Shown in pieces: positions 62,228 through 64,000 of a DNA stretch of 64,000 nucleotides. The DNA is taken from contig JBEVVS010000032.1 of assembly GCA_040507005.1 (NCBI GenBank), forward strand, positions 35,045 through 99,044, written 5' to 3'. This DNA comes from Thiodiazotropha sp040507005 (GTDB lineage Bacteria > Pseudomonadota > Gammaproteobacteria > Chromatiales > Chromatiaceae). The notes beneath the pieces were generated by a model that had not been told where the DNA came from, searched no databases, and saw nothing but the letters and a program-made list of their open reading frames with translations. The position numbers and the translations under genes are program-made. Position 1 is the first letter of the stretch, and every line of letters starts with the position of its first letter.

Positions 62228-62920
62228 ATGACAGTCCCGAGAATACTTGCTGTTGATGATGAGCCCGCAGTGGGTGAGATGCTGCGGTTCATTTTGGAGC
62301 AGGATGGGTTTCAGGCAGATTTCGTCGAAGATGCCACCCAGGCCATCAATCAGATACGCAAATCCAAACCAGATCTGATTCTGCTCGACTGGATGCTGCC
62401 CGGCATGAGCGGCCTGGAGCTGGCGGGCCGGTTGAAGAAGGATCGGGAGACCGCTTCCATCCCGATCATCATGCTGACCGCCAAAGGCGAAGAGAACGAC
62501 AAGGTGCGCGGCCTGGATATCGGCGCCGAGGACTATGTCACCAAGCCCTTCTCCGCCAGGGAGCTGTTGGCGAGAATCCGCTCAATCCTGCGCCGGGTAT
62601 CGCCCCTGCTTGCCGGGGATCTGCTGGAGTGCGGCGGTCTCGCCCTCGATCCGGTGAGCCACAGGGTCACCTCGGAGGGTGAGGGTGTGGAGCTGGGTCC
62701 CACCGAGTTTCGCCTGTTGCACTTCTTCATGTCCCACCGGGAGAGGGTATTCACCCGGGGGCAGTTGCTGGATCAGGTCTGGGGCACAAATGTTTACATC
62801 GAGGAGCGCACTGTGGATGTGCATATCCGGCGTTTGCGCAAGGCCCTGGAGCCGACCGGTAAGGATAAGTTGCTACAGACGGTACGGGGTGCCGGATATC
62901 GATTCTCGGACAAGGTCTGA
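62228..62920 (+). CDS. phoB: Phosphate regulon response regulator PhoB
   Basis: OmpR-family activator. Receiver domain with ILAVDDEPAVGEM, phospho-acceptor Asp in LILLDWMLPGMSG, and TKPFSARELL; a C-terminal winged helix with ELGPTEFRLLHFFMSHRERVFTRGQLLDQVWG, the typical PhoB DNA-recognition helix. Start is ATG 62228: the earlier ATG at 62195 overlaps the -10 element. 230 residues. The kinase gene phoR is not next to it; pstS lies downstream instead, with its own Pho boxes. Confidence 0.95.
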   Translation: MTVPRILAVDDEPAVGEMLRFILEQDGFQADFVEDATQAINQIRKSKPDLILLDWMLPGMSGLELAGRLKKDRETASIPIIMLTAKGEENDKVRGLDIGAEDYVTKPFSARELLARIRSILRRVSPLLAGDLLECGGLALDPVSHRVTSEGEGVELGPTEFRLLHFFMSHRERVFTRGQLLDQVWGTNVYIEERTVDVHIRRLRKALEPTGKDKLLQTVRGAGYRFSDKV

Positions 62921-62991
62921 GCAGTATAAATCAGCATCTTGTTTGGATGGCCAGTAGGGCTGTTGGGAAAGTAATTCCGCGCTACGCTGAT

Positions 62992-63047
62992 CTGTCACAA
63001 AACCGTAACAATACTCTCATTTTCTATTCATCTTATAGGCCTATTCT
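62992..63047 (+). promoter_or_regulatory. Tandem Pho boxes and -10 of the pst promoter
   Basis: Four seven-base half-repeats follow at exact 11-base spacing: CTGTCAC (62992), CCGTAAC (63003), CTCTCAT (63014) and TATTCAT (63025). This is two full PhoB sites in tandem. A -10 TATTCT (63042-63047) lies ten bases after the last, as in known pst promoters. Confidence 0.85.
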
Positions 63048-63115
63048 CTAGCGCCTGAATACAACATCACGCCAGTTTTTTGCTTACTGGTTCTCTACGA
63101 AGGAGAGATTGAAAC

Positions 63116-64000
63116 ATGAAAAAGCTGATTTCAGCAGCGGTCGCACTTTCATTGACCGGTTTCGTCGGCATGGCCTCTGCACGGGACTACATCAGCGTGG
63201 TCGGTTCCTCTACCGTCTACCCTTTTGCCACCGTGGTTGCAGAGCAGTTTGGCAAGACCACCAAGTTCAAGACCCCCAAGATCGAGTCCACCGGCTCCGG
63301 CGGCGGTTTGAAGCTGTTCTGCGCTGGTGTCGGCGTCGAGCATCCCGATGNNNNNNNNNNCCCTCTCTTCTCCGTGACCCGTAAGGACATCTTCCTGGCC
63401 CTGGCCAAAGAGGTTCCGGATCCCAAGGATCCCGCCAGCGGCAAGCTGGTTCCCAACCCCTACCAGACCTGGAAGGAAGTGAACAAGGATCTGCCCGATA
63501 TGGCCATCGAAGTCCTCGGTCCTCCTCCCACTTCCGGCACCCGCGACGCCTTCGCCGAGCTGGCGATGGAAGGCGGCTGCAAGAAGATCGACTGGATCAA
63601 GGCGATGAAGAAGAAGGACAAGAAGATGTACAAGTCGATCTGCCACACCGTGCGTGAGGACGGCAAGTACATCGAGGCCGGCGAGAACGACAACCTGATC
63701 GTACAGAAACTGGAAGCCAACAAGGGCGCCCTGGGTGTCTTCGGTTACAGCTTCCTGGATCAGAACTCCGACAAGGTGCAGGGCTCCCTGGTTGACGGCG
63801 TTGCCCCGACCTTCGAGCTGATCGCCGACGGCAGCTATCCGGTATCCCGCCCCCTCTACTTCTATGTGAAGAAGGCGCACATGGGCAAGATCCCCGGTAT
63901 CGAAGAGTACCTGGCCGAGTTCACCAGCGACAAGGCCTGGGGTGACGAGGGTTATCTGGCCGACAAGGGCCTGATCCCGATGCCTGTCGAAGAGCGTAAG
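63116..64000 (+). CDS. pstS: Phosphate ABC transporter substrate-binding protein (3' partial, contains gap)
   Basis: Periplasmic phosphate-binding protein for PstSCAB. Signal peptide MKKLISAAVALSLTG...ASA, then YISVVGSSTVYPF (phosphate-binding segment), ESTGSGGGLKLFC, and after the gap PTSGTRDAF and a conserved GALGVFGYSFL. The ribosome site AAGGAGAG supports ATG 63116. A run of 10 N at 63351-63360 interrupts residues after VEHPD; the flanks stay in the same frame, but a stretch of roughly 40-45 residues expected between them is missing, so the gap length is a placeholder. The gene runs off the window end. Pho-box controlled. Confidence 0.93.
   Translation, partial: MKKLISAAVALSLTGFVGMASARDYISVVGSSTVYPFATVVAEQFGKTTKFKTPKIESTGSGGGLKLFCAGVGVEHPDXXXXPLFSVTRKDIFLALAKEVPDPKDPASGKLVPNPYQTWKEVNKDLPDMAIEVLGPPPTSGTRDAFAELAMEGGCKKIDWIKAMKKKDKKMYKSICHTVREDGKYIEAGENDNLIVQKLEANKGALGVFGYSFLDQNSDKVQGSLVDGVAPTFELIADGSYPVSRPLYFYVKKAHMGKIPGIEEYLAEFTSDKAWGDEGYLADKGLIPMPVEERK
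63351..63360. other. Assembly gap (10 N)
   Basis: Ten unknown bases within pstS. Sequence on both sides is pstS, but the join omits a family-typical segment, so the true gap is probably longer than 10 bases. Confidence 0.9.

Noticed and set aside
63109..63384. Plus-strand frame across the start of pstS and the gap
   Set aside because: It is out of frame with the PstS signal peptide and includes the N run.
63149..63880. 243-residue minus-strand frame over pstS
   Set aside because: Antisense shadow of a clear PstS gene, crosses the assembly gap.
1..64000. CRISPR array, tRNA, rRNA, insertion sequence or prophage
   Set aside because: No direct-repeat arrays, cloverleaf-like segments, transposase genes or phage genes were seen. 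A subtle tRNA cannot be fully excluded by eye.

Overview
The window is ordinary bacterial chromosome with dense gene packing, short intergenic gaps and many 4-base ATGA overlaps. The gene content suggests a gammaproteobacterium: leuS-lptE-holA, proA-nadD-rsfS, argS-SPOR, prlC, gamma-carbonic anhydrase-aroE-hemB, feoABC and phoB-pstS. The protein style (heme-c sensor kinase, HDOD and PilZ proteins, Mg-type HemB, PPK2) would fit a Chromatiales-like or sulfur-oxidiser relative such as Sedimenticola or Thiodiazotropha. That placement is inference, since no rRNA or marker search was possible. I saw no tRNA, rRNA, CRISPR array, insertion sequence or prophage.

Layout. 1-3.0 kb: end of a WecA/MraY-type sugar-phosphate transferase, a convergent DPM1-like glycosyltransferase, a small globin and a SpoIIAA-like protein. 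3.1-12.4 kb: leuS-lptE-holA, then an insertion of two secreted EF-hand paralogues and a retropepsin-like protease, then proA-nadD-rsfS and a WYL regulator. 12.4-21.4 kb: two related basic coiled-coil proteins about 6 kb apart, tandem CorC/CNNM transporters, a Usp and a Na/Pi symporter, followed by small envelope proteins (His-rich, GlyGly-CTERM-like, double-WHy lipoprotein). 21.4-26.8 kb: membrane-anchored C13 caspase-fold peptidase and metH. 27-35.5 kb: signalling and stress region with a tail-anchored receiver protein, msrA, OsmC with a truncated hydrolase remnant, a quinone oxidoreductase, a heme-c histidine kinase and two response regulators with altered output or receiver residues. 35.7-44.6 kb: NfeD/SPFH pair, TtcA-like/CBS/NhaD-type cluster, prlC, CNP1-like, GIDE-like with EF-hand, LemA. 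44.6-50.7 kb: gamma-carbonic anhydrase, aroE, hemB, thioredoxin, a candidate small RNA, tsaC, an orphan periplasmic-binding/PAS sensor, a solitary MlaC. 50.8-59.2 kb: a low-complexity secreted protein, ICMT-like membrane protein, PPK2, ClC channel, methyltransferase, Fur-box-controlled feoABC. 59.2-64 kb: SPOR and argS, PilZ, then phoB and pstS, each behind Pho boxes with exact 11-base spacing.

How genes work together. Phosphate handling recurs: phoB and pstS are clear PHO regulon members, and a Na/Pi symporter with a PhoU-like tail and a PPK2 polyphosphate kinase lie elsewhere in the window. Ferrous iron uptake is Fur-controlled. Signalling genes stand out for unusual architectures: a receiver with a C-terminal membrane anchor, an HD-type regulator lacking the catalytic HD, an HDOD regulator with Glu in place of the phospho-accepting Asp, and a periplasmic sensor with no output domain.

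The sequence has one 10-N assembly gap inside pstS (63351-63360). Both window edges cut genes. The least explained items are the candidate small RNA at about 47543-47690, the two-member coiled-coil family, the altered signalling proteins at 31-35.5 kb and the GIDE/EF-hand/LemA group.
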